From Panax quinquefolius (Eukaryota; Streptophyta; Magnoliopsida; Apiales; Araliaceae): a stretch of DNA of 64,000 nucleotides. Of this stretch, positions 23,333 through 35,598 are shown in pieces. The stretch's first letter is position 1. Each line of letters opens with the position of its first letter. A program made the translations under genes and the position numbers. The stretch lies in contig CM035162.1 of the NCBI GenBank assembly GCA_020205615.1, positions 33,444,479 to 33,508,478 of the forward strand, given 5' to 3'. The notes under the pieces are model-generated. The model made no database searches and was not told the DNA's origin. It was given only the letters and a program-made list of their open reading frames with translations.

Positions 23333-23606
23333 TCAATAATATCAGTAGTCAAGAATTTTGATTCCCTTCATTTCATCATCTTCCTATATCTTCTGTGTCA
23401 TCTGGACGTTACTATTAAATTGGAATAAGAAAGAACTGAGCTTAATTTGTAATTCTCTCTATATATTTTACGAGAAGAATAATGGAAACAAAGATAGTAT
23501 GTCCAATATAGCCTAATAATAGTTCATTGTTTACAGTCTTATAGCTAGCTCGACTATGAAAGTGCTTCTTAATTTTACTTTTCCAGGCTTATTAGCATAT
23601 ATGTGA

Positions 23607-23609
<3 letters not shown>

Positions 23610-23668
<59 letters not shown>
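23610..23668. repeat. (TA)n microsatellite
   Basis: About 58 bases of TA repeat downstream of the ZPR gene. Confidence 0.95.
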
Positions 23669-23669
<1 letters not shown>

Positions 23670-24228
23670 ATGCAAAGAGTTGGTTCAAGAATCTTGTAAA
23701 ATATTTACTATTTCCAAGTGATTCCCCATGGTGTGTACTTGTGTAGGTTTATAGGAGACAGAAAGAGTGACTTCAGCTGAGGAGTTAACAACTAAACATG
23801 TATGGAAGTTAATGGTGCATGAGAATGAAAAAGCACAAGATTTTAATTGAAGGATCATGGTTTTTAAATTTTTAGATTTCATTTTGGTTTCCTTTCCCTT
23901 GATTTTCCCTCGGATTCTTTGAGATCCAAATGTATAAAATACAACTGATATCGGAACAGAACTAGACGGGTATTTAGCTAGGAAGCATCAAAATCAAAAT
24001 AATTAGCCCAGAGTTCAAACCCTAACTAGAATAATATTTTGCAATTCCTCACATAAAAATATATGGTCACATATACGTTATGTGACCCCTTAGTGTGTAT
24101 GTCAAAACTTGATTATCAAGTTTTTCAAAGGTTGGTAAAAAATCACAAACACATTATTAGGATCAAAAAGATTAAAGGGGGAAGAAAGGGGAGGGGGGAC
24201 ATTAAATATATCCAGAGGTTATGAATTA

Positions 24229-24518
24229 CTCCTTCCAACCCAAGTTGAGAGTCCATCTTCTCATTTCATTTTTGATAATTCCAAAAAGAGATTTCTTTTT
24301 CTAAATATAAACTAAATGATTAATAATGTTATAGATTTCTTAATGAGAAGCTATTAATCTTAGTTTAATTAAAATATCTTGTTATAATTTAAACTGAGTT
24401 ATAAATTGGGGAAAAATGCACAATTTTTTTTTAAGTGGACACTTTTTCATTTATTTTTATTTTTTTATATATATATTTTTGTTTGAAAGAAGAGGACTCG
24501 CGTTTGGGATGTAAGGAG
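24229..24518. mobile_element. Stowaway-like MITE
   Basis: The left end CTCCTTCCAACCCAAG and the complement of the right end, CTCCTTACATCCCAAAC, form the inverted repeat. TA flanks both sides (24227-24228 and 24519-24520). 290 bp, non-coding. Confidence 0.7.
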
Positions 24519-25329
24519 TATTTGACGCTACAAACCCAGAGCTGCCTGCCATCTGTAAGGAGGGTGACCCACGTCACAAATTTCAAACTTGTCTAGCAAA
24601 AACACAAACAATTCAGATTCCCCCTGTGCATAATAAAATTTGTACATCAAGAGATCGTAAAGAATAGCAATCGTAGTTGACTAGCCTTTTCTGGTGGGGG
24701 CTACGTTTATAGTTGACATGCAAATTCAAGATCAAATGACATATTTAACAATAATAGAAATTCAGAAGTTCATAGATTCGGCAATATATGATGATTAACA
24801 CAGACTTTTTAAAAAAAACGTATATTAATGCACCTAGATAGGCCTAGATCAATCCACTAGGTTGACAAACTCACCGGCCAACAGACAGAGTAGAGCAAGA
24901 ATTTCTTGATCCGAGGAACAATATTAATCCATGCTGAAGTCCAGGCTGTTGAATTCTTCCAACCATCTAATGTCAAGAGAGCTTCACTTCCTCAATTGAA
25001 AAATTCCTTTATATCCGCATTGAGTGATCATCAATATTATACAGTTTCAACCATCAATAATGATGCTTCCTGACTTTTACCCATTTTTGTTTCCTGCTAA
25101 AGAATTAAAAGAGTAACTGCTACAGTAAATTGTCATTTCTGTAGCTCTTATTTTCAAAAGTGAGCTACATCACTGGGTCATACTTGGAAACTGCCCTACT
25201 TTTATGATTTACCTATCAAAGAAAAAACAAAATCACTAGGCAAAAAAGGAGGATGCTATTTACCGTTCAGACTGAAGGCTAAAACAGGGAGGAGACTAAG
25301 TTGGGCACACAAAATATAGCTACAGAAAG

Positions 25330-28300
25330 TCACAATTTCTCGGAGCCTTCCTTTGCAGACTTGTATATACGGAATGCAGCAATGCACATTGTTCCATTGC
25401 CAATAACTGTCAATGCAGCTTGAAGAGCCACCAATACCTATTCATGAAGGAATATCAAGTCAAGATATCTATGTGAAAATTTTGACTAAAAGATAATTTG
25501 CACCCCAAACTTTACGCCCTTGTTGACTTTTGCACCTCCAAACTTTAATTAAACGTAACAGATAGCACACTTTCTTCACTCAACCGGTCAAAAGTGACCG
25601 GCTAAGGCTGTAACACAAGTTTGGGGTGCAAAACCAACTTTCTCTCTCTCCTCCATAACCATTCTTTCCGCATTCTCTCTCTCTAAAAACAAAAACCCAG
25701 AACTCATATCCTGAAAAACCAAAAAATTTTTAGGTCCCTGATCACTGTCTACACAATCTTGTATTTGCAATCTTCTTCCATGCCCAAATACCCAATTGGT
25801 ACCTCAAAAGATCGCCCATATACAAGTGACAATTTTAAGTATAGTTCAATGAGCCCATAGTATGTATAGTTGTTGATATGTTGCTCTGTGTAGGTTGTGG
25901 AATTGATGAGATGGGAGGTTGAATATGTTGTGCGGAGTAATAAGGCTGGAAAAATTTGGGACGGAACATGCCTAAACCCCTATGAAATCTGAAACTTTAA
26001 GCTATGCCTTTAAGGTGTTTGAAAATTCACCTCAAAGAGGTTTAATGCCTAAAAATGGAGAATTAAGCAAAGCTTGGGGCTAGGTTACCTTTGTATATGT
26101 ATTATGATGTAAACTAAGTTGATTGAGTGAATCAAATCAAGTTCAAAACAAGTTTTAAAGAATTTCTAACATTTGAGTTTAAGTGAAAAACTGAGCTAAC
26201 AGGGTACCTTTGAGTCCCTGTATCTATAACTTAAAGAATCCGAATTGGTTATGTTATAATTTTGTAAAATACCATGAAGTACCATTTATAACATGTTTAA
26301 ATTTGAGAGCAATTGGATGTGTGGATTGCAAGATATGAAATTTCAAAGTAGGTAGGAAAATAGCAAAGTTGCTGGAAATCTGCAGAATCTGGGCTGACCA
26401 GCCACTTTTGACCCCCTGTAAATTTGCTTTAAAAAGCTTGTTTTGGTCAAGTAGTATTTTTAAAAAATACTATGTAGTACCATCTTGATGCTGTAAAAAT
26501 TTGGAGGTTAACGGACTTGTAGATTAAAAGATGAAAAATGGCAAAGTAGGCTCGAGGCTAAGCGAAATCTGCAGATTTCTGGACTTTTTGACCCGTTGAA
26601 TCTATGCCATAGAAAACTTGTTTTAATCAGGTAGTATTTTTATAAAATACTATGAAGTACAATCTAGAACATATTAAAAATTGGATTTGATCGAGCGTAT
26701 GGATTTCAGGTTATAAAATCGCGAAGTGGGCAAGAAAATAAGGTTGAGCTGCCAATGCAAGTTATGGAGGAAGGATTGGTTATGGAGGAGAGAGAGAGAA
26801 AGTTGGTTATGGAGGAGAGAGAGAAAGTTGGTCAAGTAAAATACAATTTGCACCCCAAACCTGTGTTACAGCCTTAGCCGGTCACTTTTGACCGGTTAAG
26901 TGAAAAAAGTGTGCTATCTGTTACGTTTAATTGAAGTTTGGGGTGTACTTAGACACCTTTTTCGGTTTGGGGTGCAAAAATCAACAATGGTGTAAAGTTT
27001 GGGGTGCAAATTGTCTTTTAGTCGAAAATTTTCAGTACTCAAGTAAAATATGGTTAAATAAAACATGAAGAATATTCATCAAAATGAATAGCAAGATCAG
27101 CATAAATAACATGTATAATTACTCACCGCACTACGAGAATGCCACCGCACCTAATTGAAATAAGTATCGTAGATCGATCACCACGCATTTATTAGAATGA
27201 TATACATTGTTGACCCTCCATCTAATAGCTTAAGCTTTTAGATGAGTTGGTTACTTAACATGGTATCGAGCTACGGGTGTGCAGTCTTGGGTTCAAATCT
27301 TCCCAAATTTGCCTGATTATCTTTCTATTAATTTAATAGTGCAAATGCACTTTAATTTCTCACTTCTCTATAACAAAAAGTTGCATTTGAGGGAGGGGGG
27401 GTTAGAATGATATACATTGTTGGGCCCTCCATCTAACAAACTTAAGCTTTTAGATGAGTTGGTTACTTAACACGGACTCTATGATGTATGAGTCCCATGT
27501 TTAAGCATAGCCTGAGGCGATCACGCCTCTATGTAGGCTAATAACTATCAATGACGAGGTGCGGATCGAACATAACTGGATATGGTTTGGATTAGGCACA
27601 ATAGAGTCACTAAGTATTCCTAGGTAAACAAAAGTTTAATGCTATCTAAGTAAATAACCAAGTCAACCAAGTACTCCAGTAAGTCACAAAGACAACACAC
27701 AAGATATTATGTGTGACCAGAAACCAAGTGTGCAAATGAGCGCTGGGTCTAGCCAGATTCTTAAGCCCGTGGCGGTCATGGACGGCCTACCCAAGCTTTT
27801 TCCTCTTTTTTTTTTTTTTTTTTGCAAAATCTTGATACACCAAAAATAGTAATAATAATAAATATTAAAAATAATAAAATAATTTATAATAAACAATAAT
27901 TCTAATTACTTAAATTAACTACATATCTCAATCAATTAAAATTTTAATAGTATTATAATTTTAGATATTATTCTAAAGGCATGATTTGAGATAATGATTG
28001 ATTTACTTTCCAAATAAGTAGAGGGAATGCATAATTAAGGGATAATGATTGATTTACTTTTCAAATTTACTACAATTGTTATTTGTTAGTTTAATAGTTT
28101 TATACTTTTAAAATAATTAACTACATATCTCAATCAATTAAAATTTTAATAGTATTATAAATTAGTATTATTAATTAATTACCTACATTAATTACATATC
28201 TTAATTATAATTTTCAATTATAGTTAAAATATATTAAAGATTGCATTAAAAACAAATAGTTGTTGTAGCTTAGTTGGTTTGAACTTTTATTTATTACTTA

Positions 28301-31300
28301 CAAGTCTTGTGTTCAAGCCTCACAACCCACAAGTAATAACATTTTATTTTAAAAAAAAAATACATCTGCCACTTGGTGGTAGGGCCTCCACGAGTAAGAA
28401 GAAAAGCAGGTCAGCCAAAAAAGGCCCGGGTTTTGGCGGGCTAGAAAAATTCTACTAAAGCTTGGATTTTTGACCAAGGACTGGGCCATCTTTGCCAGGT
28501 CTAACTATGTGAAAGGCCCGCCTATAAGGTTTTTCGGGATAAATCACTTTTTGGTCACTGTACTAGGGTCCGGTTTTCATTGTGGTTACCGAAACTTTTT
28601 TTATTACAATCGAATAATTGTACTCTCAAAAATTACAAAATGGTCATTCCTTACGATTTCCATCCAAAAAACGGACGGAAGTGCTGAGTTGGCGAACGGA
28701 AGTGTTGAGTGTAAAAATAATTGTATCTTAATAATAATTTAAAAATAATAATATAAAAATAATATTATTAAGAATAATAAAAATAATAATAATAATATTA
28801 ATTTCAAAATAATAATAATAATAATAGTTCTTAAAAAATAATAATAATTTTTAAATAATAATATAAATTAATTAATTTTATATAAATACATTTGTAAAAA
28901 TTATTATAATTACAAAATAATAATAATAATTTCAAAATAATAATAATAATTTCAAAATATTAGATAATTTTATATTTTTAATGTGAACTTAAAATATTAA
29001 AAATTAAAAAATAATATAAATTCATTAACTTTATGTTATTATTGAATTTTAAGTTATTAATATAAATTCATTAATTTTATGTTATTAATAATATAAAATT
29101 AATGATTTTATAAAATAAATTCAATGTATATACTGATACTCCTTTCCCCATCAAATTGATACTTCATTTGCCAAAGCCATCTTTTTTCACTCTCTGCCAC
29201 CATTACCACCATCACAAATTCAGATCTCTATGACCCACTCTCTTTTACCAAACAACTTTCTATTTGTGAGAAATCACCAACCTCCTCGCAGAATTTCTCA
29301 CAAGAATATCGACATTGGTTGAGCGACGCCGTTCTGGATCGGCGTCGTAGGAGCTCTTAACTCCTCATTTTCTTCAGTTGTGGATAGGCGTCGTAGCAAC
29401 TCATCGGAAAGTGAATAGCAATGCCGTTGTGGATAGGCGTTGTAGCAACCCTTCCTCATCGTCTCACCTAGATCTGTTGTCACGCACATCTTGGATTGTT
29501 GTGCTGCCGCCTAAACAGTCCTCCGAAGTGGGGAAAGTGCCCAACTAAACTCTAATTTTATTTTGGTCAAGAATGAGATATCTGAGTTTGTTTTGAATTT
29601 GGTTAGAATGAAATTTTGGATTTTGGGTTTTGATTTGAATGAATTTCAGATCCTCATTAAATGTTTGGGAATGAACCTTTGGATTTTTTTTAAATTTCTT
29701 CTAATTAATTACAGAATTTCTTGTTATATATCGGATATTTGAAATCACTATTTCTATTGCAATTTATGAAAGAAGAATATGGCGGCATAGATTTTGTCTT
29801 TGACGATGAAGCTTCCATTGATTTTACTAGATTTCACTTTGTTTAAAAAGAATTTGGTGATGGAGCTTCCATCTTTAATTGGTTGTTTGTTTGGGAATGA
29901 TTTGTTTATGGCTAATCGATTTAATGATTTTGTTATATAATAATAATTTTAGTTTTTAAAATTTAGAATAATAATTCATTTTCATAATTATTAGTTATAT
30001 ATTTAAAGTTTGAATTTCTAACTTGGATGGTATTTTCAGAATTGTTAGTCATTTTTTTGAAATTAGTTTATTAAAATTTAATTTTGGTTTTGTATTTTAA
30101 TAATATATTTGTAATATATTTGAAAATTGAAAATTATTTCAGTAAATTATTTTAGTGGAGTAATCTGCCCTTGTATTTCACATGTATTTAAATTATTACT
30201 ATTATTATTTTGAAAATATTATTATTATTATTATTATTATTAGTTGTTGATATGAGGAAAATTAATTTTGATTTTTTGCTGTTGTACAGTATGATTTTGA
30301 AGGAATAAATGATTTGGTGAAGTTCATAAGTGATATGGCATTTCTGTGCTCCACGTAAGCAAAAAAAAAAGGGTCCAATTTGCACAGTAAGCATTTCCGT
30401 CCGTTTTTTGGACGGAAATCGTAAAGAATGACTATTTTGTAATTTTTGAGAGTACAGTTATTCGATTGTAAAGTTTCGGTAACCACAATGAAAATCAGAC
30501 CCTAGTACAGTGACCAAAAAGTGATTTATCCCAAGGTTATCTTTTCTGTTGGGGAGATGTACTTTGTCTTGGTATCAATACATGGCTAAAGTAGATTTTG
30601 TGGGTTCAGTGATTCTTTTCATAGCATGTGAGAATTTTCCAGATGTTAATTAGTTAACAGCATTTGCTTCTTGAATCATGACAGCTTTCTTTCATTTCTT
30701 TTAACTTTTTTTCTTTCAACCGATTTTGGATTGGAAACTGGAAAGATAACTTTCTTAAGCGAGACGGGATGGGGCAGTAGCAACGCCAGCTATTCAAGAA
30801 GATTGCATTCATGTGACTATATGTGCTTCCTTAGCTAGCTAACACTTTGCACAAACGAGTCGGACAAAGTCATTCATACAATTTCCTATTTGTAGATAGG
30901 TCTTGCAAGAAGCTCTAGTCCTTGTGGTTGTATCGCAACTGTGGCACAACCTTCTACCCACTATTTCCTCTCTTTCCTTGGACTAAACCTGTGCTCTTGC
31001 TCTCAACCTCAGACTATCCCAAGTCCTATTACCTAGTGTATAAAGCCTCTCGATCTCAAGAACCTCAGCTTCTGGCTACTCCTACTTCTGCTGTGACCTA
31101 TACTCACACCCTATAACTAGAACTTTTGTGCTACTCAAAATTCCCAAAAGCATCATACAATTTGTCTAAGTATGGGATGATTATTCTTCGCCTACTCTTC
31201 CATTATGCCATTAATTTCCTACACTATGAACGGCTTTCATTGAGATTGATCATTTATCACAACAATAACAGGTGGTTCCATAGTAGGGGAGCTAAGCCAC

Positions 31301-32418
31301 GCAATACATCCATTATAAATACTTTTACTCATGATAGCCTGATAGGTAAGGACAAGAATAACACTCTGCACCATCAAATGAAACTTTAAAATGGTTGTTT
31401 GGCACAATTCATATTTCTTTACAGGTATAATAGTATTCTTACCTCAAGAGACTCAGAGTTATAAAAGAAATGCCAAGTGCAGGCACAAAAGGCTCCACCA
31501 AGCAAGGGCACCTATAACAATCAAGACATTGTATAAGTATATAGTTACATGTAGAGTTTTGATTCAAAAGAAACAATCTTTAGAAAAAGTTATGGAATGT
31601 CTCAAACTCTCAATCACAAGAAATAGTAAAGAGTGTTGGTAATATGACAATAAATTTATGTCGATATTAAATACCAATATTTACATGGGGCAGGAGGAAA
31701 TAAAGAAAGAACCCACACATTATTATTCTTCTATATTGTTACTTGGGGTTCCTTGTTAGTCGTAATCGAGATTTTTCTGCAAATTTGTTTTGAAATTAGT
31801 CGACATATAAATCATTTTCCAATAGTAAACCAACAATGTATGCACCACACAAGTGCTTCATTACTCAAATTCTCAATAACCACAATTTATTAGCTATTCA
31901 GCAAGAGAATTAAAACTCACCATACCCCAAGAGAGTCCTTTCCAAGATTCATACCCAGATTTCTCCCCATATTGCCATACTAAAGCCATTGCAATAATCC
32001 TTTAAGAAAGAAAGAAAAAAAATTAACATTTCAGAAAATAATCAACCAACTAACAAGTACTAACAAACAAACAGAGAAGGATAGAGAATTATAACCATTC
32101 AACCACGCTGGAGACATGAATGGCCCAGGTGGGCAAAGAGAGGGCATTGGATGGTTCTATCAATTCAATAGTAGAGGCCAGCAATGGCAACTCAGAGGCA
32201 GTAGCTGGACCCAAAAGGGTTGTTAAGGCAAACCCATTTCCCAAAAATAGAGCTCCAATGGCTTTCTGGTACTTTTCCGATTTGAGTACTTTTCCGATTT
32301 GGGTTCGGTGAGTTGGAGCTATACGAGAATTTGAAGTTGGTAAAATTGGGGAAGAACGGTTGGTACTGTGGAGAGAGAAAGGAATTGGTGAAGACATTAA
32401 GATTGTTGGGATTACCAT
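25330..32418 (-). CDS. chloroplast YCF49-like (DUF2499) membrane protein, four exons
   Basis: Minus-strand exons: 32418-32096, 31999-31921, 31511-31443 and 25437-25330, all with GT donors and AG acceptors and in phase, giving 192 residues. Residues 1 to about 90 look like a chloroplast transit peptide (Ser/Thr/Pro-rich, then an Ala-rich hydrophobic stretch). Conserved DUF2499 sequence follows: LSLPTWAIHVSSVVEW (93-108), then MALVWQYGEKSGYESWKGLS in exon 2, PLLGGAFCACTWHFFYN in exon 3, and VLVALQAALTVIGNGTMCIA in exon 4, ending SAKEGSEKL. Two or three membrane helices are likely. The family is shared by cyanobacteria and plastids (Ycf49); its molecular role is not established. I chose the ATG at 32418; upstream (32586) and downstream (32397) in-frame ATGs exist. 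Intron 3 is 6.0 kb and packed with transposons, yet all splice sites are intact. Confidence 0.9.
25473..27034. mobile_element. TIR element with ~170-bp arms and triplicated core
   Basis: Both ends read TGAAAATTTT(C)GACTAAAAGA then AATTTGCACCCCAAACTTTA, in inverse orientation. Arms extend through GACCGG and AGAGAGAAAGTTGG. Between them about 190-bp units repeat roughly three times (26210-26750), each with TAAAATACTATGAAGTAC-like and AAATCTGCAGA-like motifs. It starts only 36 bases upstream of the splice acceptor of exon 4 of the YCF49-like gene. No target duplication was recognised. Confidence 0.7.
27190..27472 (+). mobile_element. miniature LTR retrotransposon (TRIM)
   Basis: Two copies of a 71-73-bp LTR (27190-27260 and 27400-27472) share TTAGAATGATATACATTGTT and TAAGCTTTTAGATGAGTTGG and end ACTTAACA. 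TGGTATCGAGC follows the first LTR directly, one base short of the tRNA-iMet primer site TGGTATCAGAGC. The polypurine run GAGGGAGGGGGG lies directly before the second LTR. The internal part is only about 140 bp and codes for nothing. No target duplication was seen. It sits in intron 3 of the YCF49-like gene. Confidence 0.75.
27735..28503. mobile_element. hAT-like non-autonomous element
   Basis: The right end reads, on the minus strand, TAGACCTGGCAAAGATGGCC. The left end near 27742 (TCTAGCCAGATTC, then GCCCGTGGCGG) is only a weak match, so that boundary is tentative. Similar termini occur at 7173 and 33260. The element has poly-T and poly-A runs near the two ends. Confidence 0.45.
28258..28350 (+). 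repeat. tRNA-like (SINE-like) segment
   Basis: TAGCTTAGTTGG at 28266-28277 matches the RNA polymerase III box A consensus TRGCNNAGYNGG. GTTCAAGCC at 28311-28319 resembles box B at suitable spacing, and an A-rich tail follows (28331-28350). It does not fold as an obvious functional tRNA. Confidence 0.5.
28536..30532. mobile_element. MULE-like element, 2.0 kb, with ~150-bp TIRs
   Basis: It starts GGGATAAATCACTTTTTGGT and ends with the reverse complement ACCAAAAAGTGATTTATCCC. The arms run about 150 bp, through ACGGACGGAA at the inner edge. Flanks AAGGTTTTTC and AAGGTTATC suggest a decayed 9-bp target duplication. The AT-rich interior contains a GC-rich island at 29290-29520 with three repeats around GGATAGGCGTCGTAGCAAC. 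No transposase is seen. It lies in intron 3 of the YCF49-like gene. Confidence 0.75.
30533..31442. other. intron 3 remainder of the YCF49-like gene
   Basis: Unique-looking intron sequence between the MULE-like element and exon 3. Open frames here show no homology. Confidence 0.6.
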
Positions 32419-32586
32419 GTTTGGTTTATACTTTTCTTGAATTCTGAGACGAATTGATGGAGTAATCTGTGAACTGTGATTATTTGGAATGCAAAGAATT
32501 TGCGGGTGGCTTGTTTGGAAATGTAATGAAAAAGTAGGGGTCATTTTGGTAACTGTATTTTTCCATGGTTTAATTATCAATATCAA

Positions 32587-34490
32587 TGCAATGAACGCAA
32601 AACTAGCATCTTATCCACAAATTTTATACTCCCTTTGTCCGATGATATAAGCTCGGGTTTTTTGTGTATATTAAAAAAATACTCCTACTTAATAGTAAAA
32701 TTCTATACTTAAAATTTCATTTAATTGTATAATTTTTTATACAAATTAATAATACTTTATAAATATGTATGAATAATAGAAATAAGAATATTATAAATAA
32801 ATTATTATAAAATAAATGTAATTCGAAACTACATAAAATAATAATAAAGGAGGGATTAAAATTTAAGCTACGTACTAAATGTGTATAAACTGTAATGTAC
32901 CTTATGTATATTTTATCTTTTCTTTGAACACCTCCTTTGAAAAGATATTATCATCTATCCATATTTATATCTATCTATCTATATTATAAAAGCTTCTATG
33001 GAAGATTTGGTAATTTTATGTCCCATTTTTCTTCTCTCTTTTGTCCCAATAATTTTAGCTATATAATTATTTTGTCTTTTTATATTAATCTTTTTAATCT
33101 TTCTACTTCGTACTTTAAATTTTATAAAATTCTTATTTTAATCTATATAATTTATACACGCAACGCGTGTGCTACAGATATTAATATGAACAATAAAAGA
33201 CATAAGACCACCACCACCACCACCACCAACCCACCCCCACTCCCACTCCCACTCCCACTCAGACCTGACAAACGGATTCAAGGCCTGCAGGCCAGCCCGC
33301 CCTACCAAAAATTGGGTTTTGGACCGCATTTTTTCAGTCCACCAAAATCCGGATCTTTTTGGCCCAGCCCGTGAAGGTCCGGTCCGCCCGTGGCCTATGA
33401 TTTTTTTAATAAAATACAAAGTTAAGGATGACTAAAATCTTGGAATCAAATCACCATGACATACCCCTCCGATCCCCTTGTCTTGATGCTCCCAAGTCCC
33501 ATGTCTGAACAAAGTATATATCCTCACGGTGACAACTGACAAAATGTTTCTCTATATCCATGAATCTTATTTGAGGGGATACAATTGAACTGTATAAAAA
33601 GATTAAGGATACTTATTTAACTTATCTTAGCTGTTAGTTGGCATAAGTTTTGGTCCTATTTGTTGTTTATTTAGCATATATATATAGCCGACAATTAAAA
33701 TGTTTATAGAAAAATCAAGTTAAACTTAACCAACACAATTATATTATTAAAATAAGCATAATTAATTAGTTATGGATATTAATCCCAATATAATCTGCTC
33801 CAATCATTTAATCAAAATATTGTTAAAATGCCAAAATTGTCATTAATGATTATGTACATATATATTTGAAGAATATTAAAATTAACGCCAAAACTATTCT
33901 TTAATCAATTAATGATTATGTAATTAATTGTTTGTATTATTGTTTATTATTAATTATTTTATTATTTTAATATTTATTATTATTCTTATTTCAAGTGTAG
34001 AAAGAGTTTGAAAAAAAAAATTAAAGGGAGAAGTTTCATGGTAGGCCAAAGCATACATACATGACTATGCCTCATATTTCTAAATATTTCAAAACTAAAT
34101 TATACTCGGTTATTTACTACCAATTTCTTTTAGTCACTTTTTACCCCACCTCCTCCACCTATATTTTTTTAATAGATTTGACATATTTTATTAGTTATAC
34201 AATTTTGGTGATTTTATTTGTATTAAATATTAAATATTTAATATATTATTACACTCACTCTAAGCTAAGTTTGTATAAATTGATTTAAATGTAAAATAGT
34301 AAAATGTTATATTAAGACATACTATATATATTAGTTATCAAATACTGTAATTTTTTTTACATTTAAGCTATGTTTTAAAAAGAACATCTATTTTAATAAG
34401 CTTTTAGTATTATGGAATGCATGAAGTATTATTAGTTGTGTTGTCAAATGAAATAATGTTTAATAAAAAAACAAAATTGAGATAAAAAAA
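32587..34490. other. intergenic DNA upstream of the YCF49-like gene
   Basis: A MITE-like terminus TACTCCCTTTGTCCGATGAT is at 32627. A Helitron-like relic may lie at 32960-33176 (TCTATATTATAAAAGC, then the hairpin CACGCAACGCGTG with GCTA after it). A CCA repeat is at 33209-33228 and a CCCACT repeat at 33233-33260. The remainder is AT-rich and uncharacterised. Confidence 0.4.
33260..33410. mobile_element. hAT-like terminal sequence
   Basis: CAGACCTGACAAACGG followed by GGCCAGCCCGCC and GGCCCAGCCCG resembles the terminus at 28503 and that at 7173. No tRNA-like segment accompanies this copy. Confidence 0.4.
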
Positions 34491-35498
34491 AAAAAAAAAA
34501 ATCCATTGCCGGCCACTGTGGCGCCACCAACATCACCATAACCATAAGGTCCATAACCATTACCATCATCAATTCCATCCTCATCTTCAGTGGTTTTTTT
34601 ATATAGGTATAATTTGATATGTGTGGAGCCTAATCCTATCCTATTAGATGGTGCAATGATTTTCTGAAACTAGTAGAATTTTTGTAGTGAATCCTAATTC
34701 AAAAACCGAAGTGGAGTACTGTAATTCATTCATAAAATTAAAGGGATTAGGACTTTTGAATAATTAGGCTGGCAGGATAAGGGTTTACGCGACTTTCGGG
34801 TAATTAAAATTCCGAAATAAAGATGGAATCGAAGTTCGAGATTCTGTTTCTGTGCTTCGAGTTTTAAAATGAATGAGAAAAAAAAAAAAATGGATTTTAA
34901 AATTTAAGTTTTCTTTCTAATTTTATGTTTTGAGTTTTTAATAAACGGAAAAAAAAAAAAATGGATAGAAAACTTGGCCACTTTTCATTCAAAAGTTTTC
35001 CGTCCAAAATTGGCGTGATTTGGACGGAAAAGAAATTAGAATAAGTAATATTTTATAATTTAGTATTATCCTCAAATTTTAATATAATAAATTTTAAATT
35101 ACAACCATGTCGCCAATTTTAAATTTTCTATCATTTTCCATTAAAAGCTCGAAAGCAATACAAAAGTTAAAAACTTTAAGTTTTTCTATTCTTTTCTTTT
35201 CTTGCAATTTAATTTAAGTTTTCTATTATTTTCTTTTACGCATTACAATTTAAGTTTTCTACTCTTTTCTTTTCTGTTCTAATTTAAGTTTTCTGTTCTT
35301 ATAGTCGTAGCTTCTGTTGCTGAAAAACTATACCATTTCAAAAAGAACTCGTCGACTACCCAACAACAACAACTCTCGCCCAAGAATATTTATTATTCCT
35401 TGCCCCCCAAGAAATCCCAAAAGGCACCACTTGACCCCATTTATGATGGAGTCCCAAGACAGTTGAATTTTACTTTGGTTAATGTTTCATGATAAGGA
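34491..35498. other. non-coding DNA left of the assembly gap
   Basis: On the minus strand 34501-34595 reads as a Gly/Asp-rich peptide (GNGYGPYGYGDVGG) with no wider context, perhaps a gene fragment. TTTAAGTTTTCTATTCTTTT-type direct repeats occur at 35170-35300. Nothing else was recognised. Confidence 0.35.
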
Positions 35499-35598
35499 NN
35501 NNNNNNNNNNNNNNNNNNNNNNNNNNNNNNNNNNNNNNNNNNNNNNNNNNNNNNNNNNNNNNNNNNNNNNNNNNNNNNNNNNNNNNNNNNNNNNNNNN
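35499..35598. other. assembly gap of 100 N
   Basis: Exactly 100 N, a scaffolding convention rather than a measured length. It truncates the leftmost unit of the Copia array. Confidence 0.99.

Larger units (their letters stand above)
23333..25329. other. intergenic DNA between ZPR and YCF49-like genes
   Basis: It holds a second long TA microsatellite (23610-23668) and a Stowaway-like MITE (24229-24518). The remainder is AT-rich with no recognised coding sequence. Both flanking genes end toward this region, so it contains two 3' UTRs. Confidence 0.5.

Noticed and set aside
28258..28350. Possible tRNA gene
   Set aside because: Box A is good but box B is degenerate and no acceptor stem or anticodon arm forms; it is a SINE-like relic in a repeat.
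33138..33419. Gly/Trp/Glu-rich 93-codon frame
   Set aside because: It is a translation of CCA and CCCACT simple repeats and transposon-terminal sequence.
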